Source: Bryum argenteum (lineage: Eukaryota > Streptophyta > Bryopsida > Bryales > Bryaceae). Taken from it: a stretch of DNA of 64,000 bases. The translations under genes were made by a program, and so were the position numbers. The stretch is from NCBI GenBank assembly GCA_037043015.1, contig CM073330.1:15828512-15892511 (forward strand), given 5' to 3'. Below the pieces are notes generated by a model, which saw nothing but the letters and a program-made list of their open reading frames with translations, was not told where the DNA came from and made no database searches. This document shows positions 11,022 through 21,014 of the stretch, in pieces (the stretch's first letter is position 1; every line of letters begins with the position of its first letter).

Positions 11022-11664
11022 GATAGAAGCTAGTACAAGAGAATGGACGAACGAGTGGTATAAAAGAGATAATGAGTTCCTGCGGCGATGTTTATGTACT
11101 GAAATAATGTACTATTGTAATTAGTAAATGTAAAAAAGAGTTGCAAGTTTATCGAGTGGAAGATATTGGAACAGTTTGACTTTAGGGCTAAAAATGGCCT
11201 CACGAACTCTTTGACTTATACGTATTTAAAATGTAGCATGTAACCACTTTGTTTAAATATAAAAAACATGCATTAATTAAGCACAAGTATAAAGATGGGA
11301 AAACTAATTAAGGAATTTAGATTTGAATTTGTGACGGCGGCCGCCTTTGTCAGAGATTAAGAGGGCTAGAAAGGCTACTTGAAAATAGATTAGTATATAG
11401 TGTCAGACACAGAATCAGAGTAAAAGATTTTGTACTGTATCCGTGTGCTGAGGTGGCTATGAGTGTTATTGGGATACGCGTTTAATAAAGTAGTTAGGGT
11501 TAGATGAACGGCGCATTCAAAGAGTATAAAGTCATCGGGTTAGAAGAGATGATCCTCTTTGTTTCTGCAGACGTTAGTATTTTGCATCTGAGTTGTATGA
11601 TGTAGTTGTATTCTCAGAGTCACGCTTTCTAGAATATTGTGTCTTAAGAGGCAGGAGTGTGTAA
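11022..11664. promoter_or_regulatory. Divergent intergenic region between transposase and plus-strand genes
   Basis: 640 bp separate the minus-strand transposase start from the plus-strand two-exon gene, so it probably holds promoters for both. On the minus strand TATAAAAG-like sequence lies at about 11058-11065 (plus-strand CTCTTTTATA-type motif GTATAAAAGAG), about 40 bp upstream of the transposase ATG. AGTATAAAGTC at 11522-11532 is a TATA candidate on the plus strand. Confidence 0.4.
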
Positions 11665-11673
11665 TTGTTCGCA

Positions 11674-12476
11674 ATGGAGGGTGACAGTAGTCAAGTAGAG
11701 AGAGGGAAGGATGGGGGACGCGGAAAGAAGAAGAGAAGAGGTGGCATAAAGTTTTCTGGATCGAAAGCTTTGCGACGGAGTGCGATGCGGAAGAGAGATG
11801 CGCCAGATGTCTCTGATGACGATCTAGTGCAAGATACAGAAGAAACGATTTATGAGTTCCTCCCAGGGAGGTTTAGAAAGAATGTGAAGATGCGAATGTT
11901 GAACTTGGACGCCATTACAGAGAATACTGGCTGTGGAGACGAAGGAGAACGGATTGATTGGAACGAAGAAGTGGAGGAGCTAGAGTCTAGTAAGCAATCG
12001 CTGAGCAGGAATGGATCTCAAGAATTTGAACGTGAGAGCGCGGATAAAGAGTTCAAGAAAGTAGTAAGTTTAAATGGGAGTCTGAGTTTGCATTTTGTGT
12101 AAAAATTGATGTGATATACAGTCTTAAATGTTTTGATGGATTTGTTTAGTGGAATGATATGGAGACATTCGTTGATGACATCTTTGGTGTTCATCCTCAG
12201 CAATATGAAGCAGAAGCACATGGAGCAACTCAAGATTGTCAAGAGGAAGAACGGAATGCAATGGAAGGCGATCAAGAAAAAGACGAAGTGGAAGTAGACC
12301 CGGAACGATTACCGGTACAAATCCCAAACCTTGGACAGGAGGTTGATCCAGGATGTCGTCTGGAGTTTATGATTTATGAACACCCTAATGGCTTCATTCA
12401 ATGTTGGTTGATAGATAATAATGAGTTCCCATGGGCTGACAGTGAGGACGTGAACAAAGCAGATGCTGATAGTTAA
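11674..12476 (+). CDS. Two-exon gene for a small charged protein, unknown
   Basis: Exon 1 runs 11674-12063 (an alternative ATG is at 11665) and ends at GTA/GTAAGT. Exon 2 runs 12150-12476 after TTTGTTTAG. The phase is 0 and the joined protein is about 240 residues. The N-terminus is basic (GKKKRRGG, then LRRSAMRKR), like a nuclear localisation signal. The middle has ..DTEETIYEFLPGRFRKNVKMRMLNLDAI.., and the rest is strongly acidic, ending with ..LEFMIYEHPNGFIQCWLIDNNEFPW... I recognise no family. It sits divergently to the transposase inside the MULE and both exons are open, so it is probably an accessory MULE gene, by position comparable to mudrB-type second genes. That comparison is positional only. 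Confidence 0.6.
12064..12149 (+). other. Intron of the two-exon MULE gene
   Basis: An 86-bp intron with consensus donor GTAAGT and acceptor TTTAG. Reading through it gives a stop at 12100-12102. Confidence 0.7.
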
Positions 12477-12600
12477 TGTGTCACTAATATGTAGACACAA
12501 TGAAGCCATTTTTTATACATGTATGAAAACAAAAATCGGATGTAGCGTTAGAAATGTCAAAATTTATGTGAGGTAGTCGCCCATAAATAAAGATCGATTG

Positions 12601-13085
12601 TCACAAATTTCTTACTAAACTATGACTAATATGTTCTTGTGTTCTGGATTCTAATATACAAAAATTTCTCTCTCTCTCAACTACTCTTATCCTATGAATT
12701 ACGTAATGATTTGTACTCATGTTCTTTGGACACACTCCAAAAAACCATGCCTTGCAGAGAACAACGGTAGTACAGATGTCCTTGTAGGTGTCGACACATA
12801 CCAATAAGTTGGGAATACGTGTTTTTTGACGGAACTGAAAGTGATTGAGGTAGTCAAGAAGTTCTTTGTCCATTGATATAGAAACGTAGAATACTCCAAA
12901 TATTTGACTGGGATTAATGAGCTTGGTCATAGAAAAAATAATATGTGAGCAAGTGCGTAGTGGACTTTACAGTCATAGGAATCGTGTAGATTTGCGGTTT
13001 TTGATGCTCATGATATTCCACATATCTGAAAGAGCTCCATGATCTTGCACACCTGAGCATGAAACGCCATCGAGAAGCTTAAGAC
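12601..13085 (-). pseudogene. Possible decayed coding fragment
   Basis: A minus-strand frame of 109 codons (12930-12601) has protein-like composition (..GVFYVSISMDKELLDYLNHFQF..). Just upstream, 13075-12975 reads ..LLDGVSCSGVQDHGALSDMWNIM.. before a stop. The two could be exons of one minus-strand gene, but no junction keeps the frame. I recognise no family. It may be a damaged gene captured by the MULE or chance. Confidence 0.3.
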
Positions 13086-14205
13086 ATAATAATTATTTCC
13101 AAAAATTAATATTAATAAAATTAGAGTATCTTATCTATAATTTACCGGATTTCACGTTAAACAGTCATGACGCATTGATCATCAATATCTTAAATTTTAA
13201 GAGGTTGTCTATGGTGAAAACAACATCTTCATTGAATAGGGGTATGTAATGCTATCAGTGAACTAAAATAGTTGGTCCTTCTGTAGGAGAGGATTTATTC
13301 GGATTCTAAATTTTTATAATAACGTTATTGAATAATTTACACCGTAATCGCTTAGTGTATCCAAAATGCTCACTAATCATTCTCATTATATTATATTAGA
13401 GCATGCATGATTTTGTACTACTGAAATGCAATGGAGTTTAGCAAACTAATCATTCTCATCATATTATTTTAGAGCATGCATGATTTATTACTACTCAAAT
13501 GCAATGGAGTTTAGCAAAAAGTAAAAGATGTAAGGAAACCGATGCTATCTGCTGCAATGTCAATGGTGGCTACTAGCTCATGTGCCGCCTCAGTCCAAAT
13601 GGCTTATCTGCTCTTATTTCTCGTATCAAACGCCGAGCCGGTTCCTCGTAGTGGCCGCACTGATGCTTGGATCTGCGGCATCCTCGGGATGATCGGAAAC
13701 AACGGACACGAGGCAAGAATGTAGTCCTCGGTAGGATCGTATGGGCAGAAACGGGACCTCAGCTTTATCGGTTCTGACGGGAACCAGGCACCAGGCCTTA
13801 TCGGTTCTGGTCGGCGCATTGAATCGCTCCACCTACCGCGTAGTTAGAGGAATCGCCAAGGAACGCCGATTACAATCCTCCATTTAGCATCTGAATCAAT
13901 ATGGGGACTGCGTGTAGTTCGGATCTGGTACGAGGTCGCCTTGTCGTTTCCGATGACCGCCGATGACCACTGAAGAAGCTGATTCCCAGAGAGCATGGAG
14001 GGTCTTGGCGTGAGGACTTCGGCGCTGTTTGGAGGCATGTAGCAGTGGGAAGCGATGCTGACGTTGTGAGGGCGGGGTCCGATTAAGCGCTGTTAGAAGG
14101 GCGATTGATTGTGAAGTGCTTGAGAGCTGCACGTGCTTGTGAGAATTCCTCGTTGCAGAGAATTGAGAGAATCTTTTGTATCTTTTAGTTGCAGATAGTT
14201 ACAGC
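13086..14205. other. No supported gene in this MULE segment
   Basis: The first 450 bp are AT-rich and contain a short duplication: AATCATTCTCAT..ATATTA..AGAGCATGCATGATTT occurs near 13374 and 13450, each followed by CAAATGCAATGGAGTTTAGCA-like sequence. From 13540 composition becomes mixed, with short frames only. It may include the promoter of the methyltransferase-like gene. Confidence 0.45.
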
Positions 14206-14277
14206 TATGGCTTGTCGTGGAGCGGAGGTTACGAGTCCTGGAGTGGAGGTTACGCCGCCGCGGGAGTCAAGCGTCGA
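14206..14277 (+). CDS. Possible first exon of the methyltransferase-like MULE gene
   Basis: ATG 14206 opens a 24-codon frame (MACRGAEVTSPGVEVTPPRE..) ending at a clean donor (GTCGAT/GTAAGC). A second short frame ends at CAGCAT/GTACGC (14411). I cannot trace a continuous spliced path from here to the exon at 15244, so the link is tentative. Confidence 0.3.
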
Positions 14278-14445
14278 TGTAAGCATTTTTTCTCCCCCCT
14301 CCACCTTCCTGATCTCTGGGTGGAGAAGGATGCAGTGCAAATTGACACGAAAAATGGAGGTGACGAAGGAGGAGCTGAACCGAAGGAACGACTCCCGAAT
14401 TCCTCAGCATGTACGCTTTTGTTCACATATTTGAAATGCTAGAAT

Positions 14446-15240
14446 TTGAATCCATATTTGGAATGCTCGAAACCTGTAGTGTCCCATCTTCAGCTTTCGC
14501 GGACGAAACTGTCAGCACGTGAAGGTTCCTGTAGTTTCTCTCAAATGCCTTGGTATTGTCAGTCCGGGACTTGGAGCAGGCCTTGTAATTCTCAACATCA
14601 GGTATTGCTCCCATGTTGGAATGTGTTCATGGGCGAGGCTCCCGTTTGTGCTTGAGGGAGTGCATGAGTCTCTGATTTTCTGAGGTCCGAGATTTGCTTT
14701 TCGTTGGCTGCTTCTATGTGGATTGTGCTGCTTGAGGCTCTGCATTTTGAATATCTCTGTAAGTGCCGTCCTTGCAGGCTTCGTCGACGAATCCAACCTG
14801 TCGTGGCCTCCGAGATGCTCGAATTCGTACTTGCCTTGGGTTATCAATGTCTTCTTCCCTGCTTTCGTCAACGAAACTGCGGGACCATAATCACCCAAAG
14901 AATGAGCTTAGCAGTTGTAGTGGGCCATCCGGGTGCTCATCAGCCCGTGGCGCCGTCATTCTAAACTGTGCTGCTCGAGTCTGTGCACTTTGAAGGAACT
15001 GTATTAGTGCCGATAGTGCCAGATTCGTCGACGAATCATCAAATGGTGGCCTCCGAATGCTCGAATCCCGTAGTGGATTTGGATATTAAGTGCTTCGTTA
15101 ATTTTTTGTTGTGTCATTTCGAGCGAGCAGTTGCTGCGGATGAGCTTGATCTCGGCCCAGCCAGATCGAACGTGCTTGAGGGAGTTCAGGAGTCTCTCAT
15201 TCTGTGAGCAATGAGATTGCCTTTTGTTAGTTGCTCCCTG
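14446..15240 (+). repeat. Degenerate tandem units with a TTCGTCGACGAA palindrome
   Basis: Three diverged units of about 240-350 bp repeat shared phrases in the same order: GAATGCTCGAA..CTGTAGTG (14461, 14814 variant, 15055), GTGCTGCTTGAGGCTCTGCA..TTTGAA (14727, 14970), and CTTGAGGGAGT..AGTCTCT (14652, 15177). Within them an approximate palindrome recurs: TTTCGCGGACGAAA 14495-14508, CTTCGTCGACGAAT core 14778-14793, TTTCGTCAACGAAA 14863-14876, GATTCGTCGACGAATC 15022-15037. The block lies directly upstream of the methyltransferase-like exons and is probably intronic. Confidence 0.6.
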
Positions 15241-15243
15241 TCT

Positions 15244-15431
15244 GGATTGTGTTGTCATACCTGACGAGGATGACATGGTCAGTAACTTGACTGACGCGAG
15301 TTCCATTACCTACCGCACTAACGGGAAGCCGTGGCGCGGCGCACGCGAGAAGGATCCGTCGTTTTTGCAGTGCTTCGTGGATTGCCTCACGGACGATGGG
15401 GGAATCGTGTTTGACTTCAGCGCTAGTACAG
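15244..15431 (+). CDS. Methyltransferase-like gene in the MULE, exon with motif I
   Basis: The frame reads ..YRTNGKPWRGAREKDPSF..FVDCLTDDGGIVFDFSASTG, ending at donor ACAG/GTAAAAA (15431). The pattern fits the segment of Rossmann-fold DNA methyltransferases in which a helix precedes motif I (the SAM-binding glycine loop, here FDFSASTG). It parallels the pattern in the 18.8-kb element: PGAYREHHLSLSD..F..L....GGKFLSIMGGT. The true 5' end of the exon is not defined. I find no catalytic (D/N)PPY motif, so activity is doubtful unless it lies in an unrecognised upstream exon. Confidence 0.55.
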
Positions 15432-15509
15432 GTAAAAATTGAAGTCCCTATTTATAATAAGTTTGCAAATTTATATTTTCAATACTCATGTGGATTTCCA
15501 AATGTGCAG

Positions 15510-15701
15510 GTGCTTCAATCATCGTATGTGCACGCTCCAATCTTCACCTCATTGCTTTTGAGACAGATGAGGAGATTTTTGATGGGCTCTTGGCCACCTT
15601 CAAACACCCTAAACCGATGGAAGAAGAAAGTGGTGAATCAGCCTCTGGTGACGATTACGACTCCGATGAACCGTACTTGAAGAAGCCTCGCACTTATATC
15701 G
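15510..15701 (+). CDS. Methyltransferase-like gene in the MULE, next exon
   Basis: It begins after acceptor TGTGCAG in phase 1 and continues the fold: ..ASIIVCARSNLHLIAFETDEEIFDGLL.., matching the helix after motif I and the acidic end of beta-strand 2 (AFETD, the SAM ribose-binding position). An acidic linker (EEESGESASGDDYDSDE) follows. The donor is ATCG/GTGTGT at 15701, phase 1. Confidence 0.6.
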
Positions 15702-15794
15702 GTGTGTACTCAATTCAATTCAATGACTTATTGTGATTTCAAAGTCTGTACTACATTCAGAGCATTGATTGGTTATGATTATTTAGATATGCAG

Positions 15795-16021
15795 GCATCT
15801 CAAGACACTTGACCCGAAACGCTCATCTCATCAATAGCCCACCTCCCACACTTGTTCTACCATCCTATGCGGAGCATGTTGCTCGGGCTTTCGTCGCGGC
15901 TCCAACTCCTCCTGTACCGAATTCTCCACGCCGACGCTTTAGAGCTGGTGTGCTTAGGTACATTGATTTAGAGGCAGATCAATGTGACCTCCATTTTAAT
16001 GGTGCTTCACCTTCATCGTAG
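15795..16021 (+). CDS. Methyltransferase-like gene in the MULE, last exon
   Basis: The acceptor is GATATGCAG (15794). The exon joins in phase 1 and encodes about 75 residues of Pro/Arg-containing tail (..PTPPVPNSPRRRFRAGVLRYIDLEADQ..) to a stop at 16019-16021. A T-rich stretch and 3' UTR follow. All three exons are open, so this end of the gene is undamaged. Confidence 0.55.
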
Positions 16022-16249
16022 TGTGTTTATTTTTTTTTTCTATTTCAGAGATGACTATGTAGGGCCAACTCTCATGAGTTGCCTTACCCTACAAGTCATT
16101 ACTTTCATATGTTTTACATTATTTTCAATATATGTGTCTTTGCCTTAAACCGTATTGAAAAATTTCAAAGTCCAATTCTGTACTCAATCTATATGTTGGA
16201 TTCACTTGTCATACCCCACTATTTTAAATGACATTTAAAATTCTAAAAT

Positions 16250-16430
16250 GTATACAAGGTCTTATAGGTCAATGCTTCCCTAAATTTGTCAATGTCTATA
16301 GGAGCTTCTATTTTGTCCCTATTAGCTCAGGATAGCTGGCTTGTGCGCTACGCGATGCTCAAACGAGCCCAATGGGGATCGAACCCGGACCTTCACTATG
16401 CCATCGTTATGTCTAAGCCATCCACTACAT
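16250..16430 (-). mobile_element. tRNA-derived SINE-like element
   Basis: On the minus strand an A-box-like TGGCTTAGACA (about 16410-16420) is followed by a perfect B box GGGTTCGATCCCC (16374-16386), then a non-tRNA body with TAGCTCAGGATAGC-like sequence reaching about 16250. It is a pol III-type head without a complete tRNA cloverleaf. It lies inside the MULE, so it inserted there or was carried in. Ends are not precisely defined. Confidence 0.6.
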
Positions 16431-16996
16431 TGGAGAAAACGATGAGACAGTTTCTATTACTGATATTTGGATTATATATTCCTTTGCCATTTATAATTTT
16501 TCCTTTATCAGGACAGTTTCGAACATGCGCAATATTCCTTGCCGGGCTCGTGTGAGCAGCGCGTTACACAAGAGGCAACTATCCAAGGATGTAGTATAGA
16601 TCTCTAGGGTTCTTTGCTTTCGCCGAATTTTTGTTGTATTTTCATGATGACGTCAGCCCTAATTTATCCCTAAACCGTAAATCCAAAAACAAGTTTAATA
16701 ATAACCTAAATCATATGTTCAATATAACCTTTAAATAGTCATGCCTCCAATTCACACGTTCATCAATATGATGACATCAGCCATACTTTCAATATATTAA
16801 CATAAAATCTTCAAGACAATACAAATGAAATATTTTTGCAAGGTGGGACCCACATTTAAAGAAGACCCAACACCACGGAATTAGGGATCCTAGCCCCCTA
16901 AAAATAGACATTTTAAAATAGTACAGTACAAAATTAAGTGGTAATAGGGTACTTTACTTTGAAAAAAAATTGTTAAAAAATAGTCAAAATTGTCCG

Positions 16997-17072
16997 ATCA
17001 CCGCTCTACGCTCACCGCTCACCGCTCACCGCTCTACGCTCTACGCTCTACGCTCACGCCTCTACGTTCCCC
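16997..17072 (-). repeat. Right MULE terminal inverted repeat
   Basis: Read outward-in on the minus strand it starts GGGGAACGTAGAGGCGTGAGCG and continues with AGCGTAG heptamers interrupted by GGTGAGC variants. It matches the left end but has fewer and more varied heptamers. Confidence 0.8.
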
Positions 17073-17083
17073 GGACTGCAAGG
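17073..17083 (+). repeat. Right MULE target-site duplication
   Basis: GGACTGCAAGG, identical to 5393-5403. Confidence 0.85.
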
Positions 17084-18618
17084 ATCCGAGGGAGCGCACG
17101 GTGATCAAGTTCCTGGCTTCGATCATCCACGCGGACAAGCCGCATCGGATCACTGTCCGGCTTGCCAATACCGTCCTGGGGTCGGTGCGCGGAGAGCGGG
17201 AAGTGGACTGGGGTATTATCATCCGCGACTTGGTCACCCGGCTCGTGGAGAATGTAGGTAAAACCCGTCCGAGCCCACTCACTCCTTTCCTTTACCATTT
17301 GTATAAGAAGGAGGAGGTTTTGACCGATGAGGAAGAGTCGAACTACGAGATCGCGCTGTCGTCGCAAAACAACGGCGTGTTCGAGTCCGAGGAGGAGACG
17401 GACAGCAAGGTCGTATACTCAGACGACGAGGAGGACGAGGTCGGATCTGAGGAGGAGGACGTGCAGCCGGATGCGCCTCAAGAACCGGCCAGGGAGGGAA
17501 CACCACAGCGAGCCTCACCAGAGGTAATTGTACTTCCGTCCCCGTCCCCTCCTGAGAAGCCGGTCTCGACCGGAGTTCAGACCGAGCACGGCCAAGCTCC
17601 GACGGCCGTGGGAGATGATAAAGTTATGGCCGATTGGGAGAACCCGATGCAGCCCAACGACCCTCGACTTCCACCACCCAGCAGTCCGTCCGCCAACCAT
17701 GCTGATCCGATGAGGAGGGCGTGGTACCACTTCACCGAAGCGCGTACCACTTACTTCCACTACCAGGAGCTAATCGCTCAGCTCTGTAAAGAATTCGAGG
17801 TACGTAATCTACTCGAGGTCAAGCAGAAGTGGGATTCTAAGCCGACCGAGGAGGTGTACCACCAGCTGGAGCGGCAGATTACGAGGCTCACAATGGACAA
17901 CAGACGCTTGAGGGAGACGATCAGGCGAAGGGAAGAAGAGCTCGTGATCGGCCGGCAAGCCGTTCAAACCGCTCACGAACAGGTGGTGAAGCTAGCAGAA
18001 ATCTGTGAGACTCCAGCCGAGGTGCTCCAGAGGGCGAATCTCTTCGAGGTCGGGATTCTGGAGTCGGAAGTCTTCAAGGCGGAGACTTTCCGGAAATTCC
18101 TCCTAGCGGCCAAGACATACTCCAGCAAGATCGAGAAGAGCAACGCCGAAGTAAAGGTGGTGCTCGATTCCGTCCGGGGTCAGATCGCGGAGATGGCCTC
18201 GCTTCCGACCTTTGCAGCCACTCCAGCCCAAACACCGACTCAGACCCCAAGGCAGAATCCGGCCAATACCGGAAGGATGGAAGCCGGCCCCTCGAATCCG
18301 GCCGGCACGAAAGGTAAAAGTCCGGTAAAGACGGAGGAAGGTGTACCTGACCCAGCAGATTCTCCGGCCAAGAATACCCGGACAGCGAAGAGGAAGCTTA
18401 CGGCCGAGGAGTACGAGAAGTCCCCAGGCACGCAGAAGCTGCACGACATCGGCCTCCAGCATTCCGAGGAGGAGGAGTTGAAGAGCGGAGATGACACGGG
18501 CGAGAGCGATGACGAGTACATGATCACGGACACGGGCAAGAGGGTCAAGACAGGACGGATCGCTGCCTCTCCACTAAAACGGCCTAAGCACGGGGTAAGC
18601 TCAAGGAAGAAGCCGTAG
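17083..18618 (+). pseudogene. Gag-like protein of element 1, main C-terminal part
   Basis: This is the continuation of the frame broken at 5402. It starts with the conserved block DPRERTVIKFLASIIHADKP..., then VDWGIIIRDLV and PLTPFLYHLYKKEEVLT. These blocks align with the corresponding segments of the genes at 23816 and 33017. A long acidic Glu/Asp stretch follows. Next comes a helical segment rich in E, R and Q (about 17860-18020, ..QLERQITRLTMDNRRLRETIRRREEEL..), typical of a coiled coil, then a Lys/Pro-rich tail with basic ..KRPKHGVSSRKKP. There are no internal stops. With the MULE removed this copy would be the only intact member of the family here. Confidence 0.7.
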
Positions 18619-19595
18619 GACGTCTTCAGAGGCCGGAGTCAGTGAGGGTTAGGAGGCTGGATTAGGATCCGGTCTAGGACAGTTAGTCCCTTTTTTTGGG
18701 ATGCGGGCCGCATTTTGAGGAGTAGGCCGGCGCCGCAATCTAGTTAGGGTTCCAAGTCGTTGACTTAGCAGTATTTATAGTAGACGTTTTGTCTCCTAAA
18801 ACATTCCTTGCTTAAGTGTTAATCAAACCTTCTTATGCGCATATTCGGTGTGATCGCTTCCCTTTCTCAGTTGAGTGCTTGGCGAGTCGGATCTACCTTG
18901 TTTGAGTTGTGAGTTGGGAGTTAGGAATCCGGATTCTTTGTTAGATCGTTTCTGTGGAGTTGAAGTCGGGTTGGGCGTATTCTTGAGTACCTTGTGTCTT
19001 GAACTGGTCTAAGTGTCTGAGAGAGGGAAACTGCTGTGGTAAACACTTTACGGTCTGGGAGGGTCTGGGAGTAGAGTGTGTGAGGCCGGATTCCAATCCG
19101 ACCTCCGACTGCCACGGACTTGGGTTCCTCTGTAGTCTCAGAGGACGGATCAAACACAGTACGTGACCGGAATACGTGTAGACGTCTTCTAGCCGGATTC
19201 GGAGCTCTTGGAGTCTGTCATTGTAGTAAGTGTGATAGGGTAACCAGGACGGCCTGCGTGACCTGCTAGTCCGGACGGCTAGGACGGATTAGTTGTGAGG
19301 ACGTAATGTGTGCCTAGTTGGGTGTGTGTTAGAAAAGAGTCTAAGTGTGGACGTTTCCGCCACGATAAACATAAGGGAAAGAGTCTTTGTGCATCCCCTC
19401 TTGCAAAGGGATACCCTTGCCAAGCAAGGCTAAAACATAAGTTGGGATTAGAAACGTTTGGGTGTTGGGTGTTTTAGCACTACTTTGTCTTGGTCACTTC
19501 ACAAAATCCCTGGAACGATACACGAGTCACCTAAAGACGGGTTTTACACCAATAAACGTGTAAGGGAAGACTAAGTGAATACATGGCATCCGACA
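18619..19595 (+). other. 3' non-coding region of element 1
   Basis: About 980 bp without an open frame after the gag-like stop. It contains GT-rich sequence. The last 130 bp (TTTGTCTTGGTCACTTCAC.. to ..CATGGCATCCGACA) recur nearly unchanged at about 33627-33750, so the right terminus is conserved in the family. Confidence 0.65.
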
Positions 19596-19600
19596 GAATT

Positions 19601-20773
19601 CATCCCAAAAAATGAAGTTATAATCCAAGGGAATAGCTCCTTGAAATGTCATTTACTTTTCCACTTTTTCCATCGAAGAAACACCATTGCAAATCCAATA
19701 GCAAGAGTATTTGGTCAAAACTTCTAAATAGAAAGTTGTTAAAAATCACCTTTAGATCAATCATGAAATAATAAATTCATGAAAAACAATTTTTGGTTCC
19801 ACATACTTGGCTTGCAATGGTAAAACATGCCCCATGCTTGAGAACCCAAAAACAATAGTTGTCTTCACTAAAGTGTATGTCATTATTTCATACTTTATTG
19901 TAGGGAATTCAAATTTTTACCCTACAAAAAAACCTTGATTTCAACCTTAATCCAAGTGATTTCATCCAAGACGGACCTTGCATGAAGAAGCTATGGCTCT
20001 TCAAAGTTGCAACCTACCATCCAAAATGTCGTTTTTCAACTTTTGGCTCCAGGGTAATAGAAAAAACCAAAAAGAACCTCTATTTCAACCTTGCATTGTA
20101 CCAACCTTGTTTGGATCCACAGAGTAGGTGACATTGACGTTGGGCCGTTTCATTTTCATGTAATGTACATGATATTGTATTGGTACAGATTCTCTTGAAG
20201 CCCATATTCATGTTTTCCATGGCATAAAATTTCAGCTTGAGCCACACATGCATACCATGTGAGTTCAGCACCAGATGGAAATTCAAGTTGATCATTCAAC
20301 TGTATATAGAACTAACCCTCTGAGAAATGAGAAATGGAATGAAAAATCGAAGAAATATGTATCTCTGAAACGGACTTTTACACAACCACAAGGTCAAGTG
20401 CATTACTATGCAACAAATCCATTTGTATGCTACATTAGAGAAGGTTCCTATGCAAACCAAGACGGACATTCTTCATGTGGGTAAACAACAAGACGAAGGA
20501 AAACAAGTTAGTAATCCAAAATCAAAACTCACAAAGCTGTTCGAGTCATGTTTGTCTACTTGTCCTCAAAAACCTACTATTTTCTGTGTATTTAGTACTT
20601 GCCATACATTATACTACCCACAACCCATATTGACTGTCTAAAATAAAAGGAACGGATCTACACACATAATTTTATTGTCTAAAAATATTCACCTAGTGGG
20701 AAAATTTGATGTTTTAAGATAAGTGATTCGTGTAACCACAAAGAGATGCTAAAGCAAAGCCAATACTAGAAAA
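19601..20773. other. Non-coding stretch, nothing recognised
   Basis: AT-rich, short open frames only. CATGAAATAATAAATTCATG near 19765 is a small imperfect inverted repeat. No gene seen. Confidence 0.5.
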
Positions 20774-21014
20774 GAGGGGGTTCGCAACGTTACGAACGGT
20801 GTTCTTTGTAAACGTTGCTAAAGTCTAGCAACTTTTCGGTACTTGCTTGAGCAACATTCTCAAGAAAATAAGCAACGTTTTGAACTAAATTATAAATAAT
20901 GTTGTTTAGTGATCCGATAACATTACTTATTTTCTTGAGAACGTTACTAAAGCAAGTTCCAAAACGTTGCTAAACTTGAACAACATTTGAGGAGAAAACG
21001 TTGCAAAGCCCCTC
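20774..21014 (-). mobile_element. Foldback MITE-like element, copy 1
   Basis: The ends are inverted repeats: GAGGGGGTTCGCAACGTT at the left, and GAGGGGCTTTGCAACGTT read from the right on the minus strand. Internally, phrases such as GCAACGTT, CTCAAGAAAATAAG and CAAGCAAGT recur in both orientations, so the whole 240 bp can fold on itself. Non-coding. Confidence 0.7.

Larger units (their letters stand above)
5403..17072 (-). mobile_element. Autonomous Mutator-like element (MULE) with cargo genes
   Basis: About 11.67 kb inserted in the gag-like frame of element 1 and flanked by an 11-bp duplication. The ends are inverted repeats. Left: GGGACGT..., then GGCGTGAGCG and a run of AGCGTAG units. Right, reverse complement: GGGGAACGT..., then GGCGTGAGCG and the same units. 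The minus strand encodes a three-exon transposase with MULE-type DDE and SWIM motifs and no premature stop seen. The plus strand carries a two-exon acidic-protein gene and a methyltransferase-like gene. The homologous gag genes at 24209 and 32630 show what the uninterrupted target looks like, so the insertion is directly demonstrated within the window. Confidence 0.88.
4483..19595 (+). mobile_element. TGTCGGA...TCCGACA gag-like element (element 1)
   Basis: The element starts TGTCGGA at 4483 and ends TCCGACA at 19595, bracketed by GAATT. Removing the nested MULE leaves about 3.4 kb: a 530-bp leader, one gag-like open frame of 641 codons, and about 1 kb of 3' non-coding sequence. The ends and the 5-bp duplication look like an integrase product, as in LTR retrotransposons. 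However, I find no long direct repeat between the leader and the 3' region, and no reverse transcriptase. Its left end (4483 to about 4832) recurs at 28208-28555 and its right end (about 19470-19595) at about 33620-33750, so this is a repeat family. Class is unresolved: LTR-less gag element, derivative retrotransposon or TIR DNA element. Confidence 0.75.

Noticed and set aside
16374-16430. A tRNA gene on the minus strand
   Set aside because: The B box is perfect, but the acceptor stem and 3' end are missing and a non-tRNA body follows.
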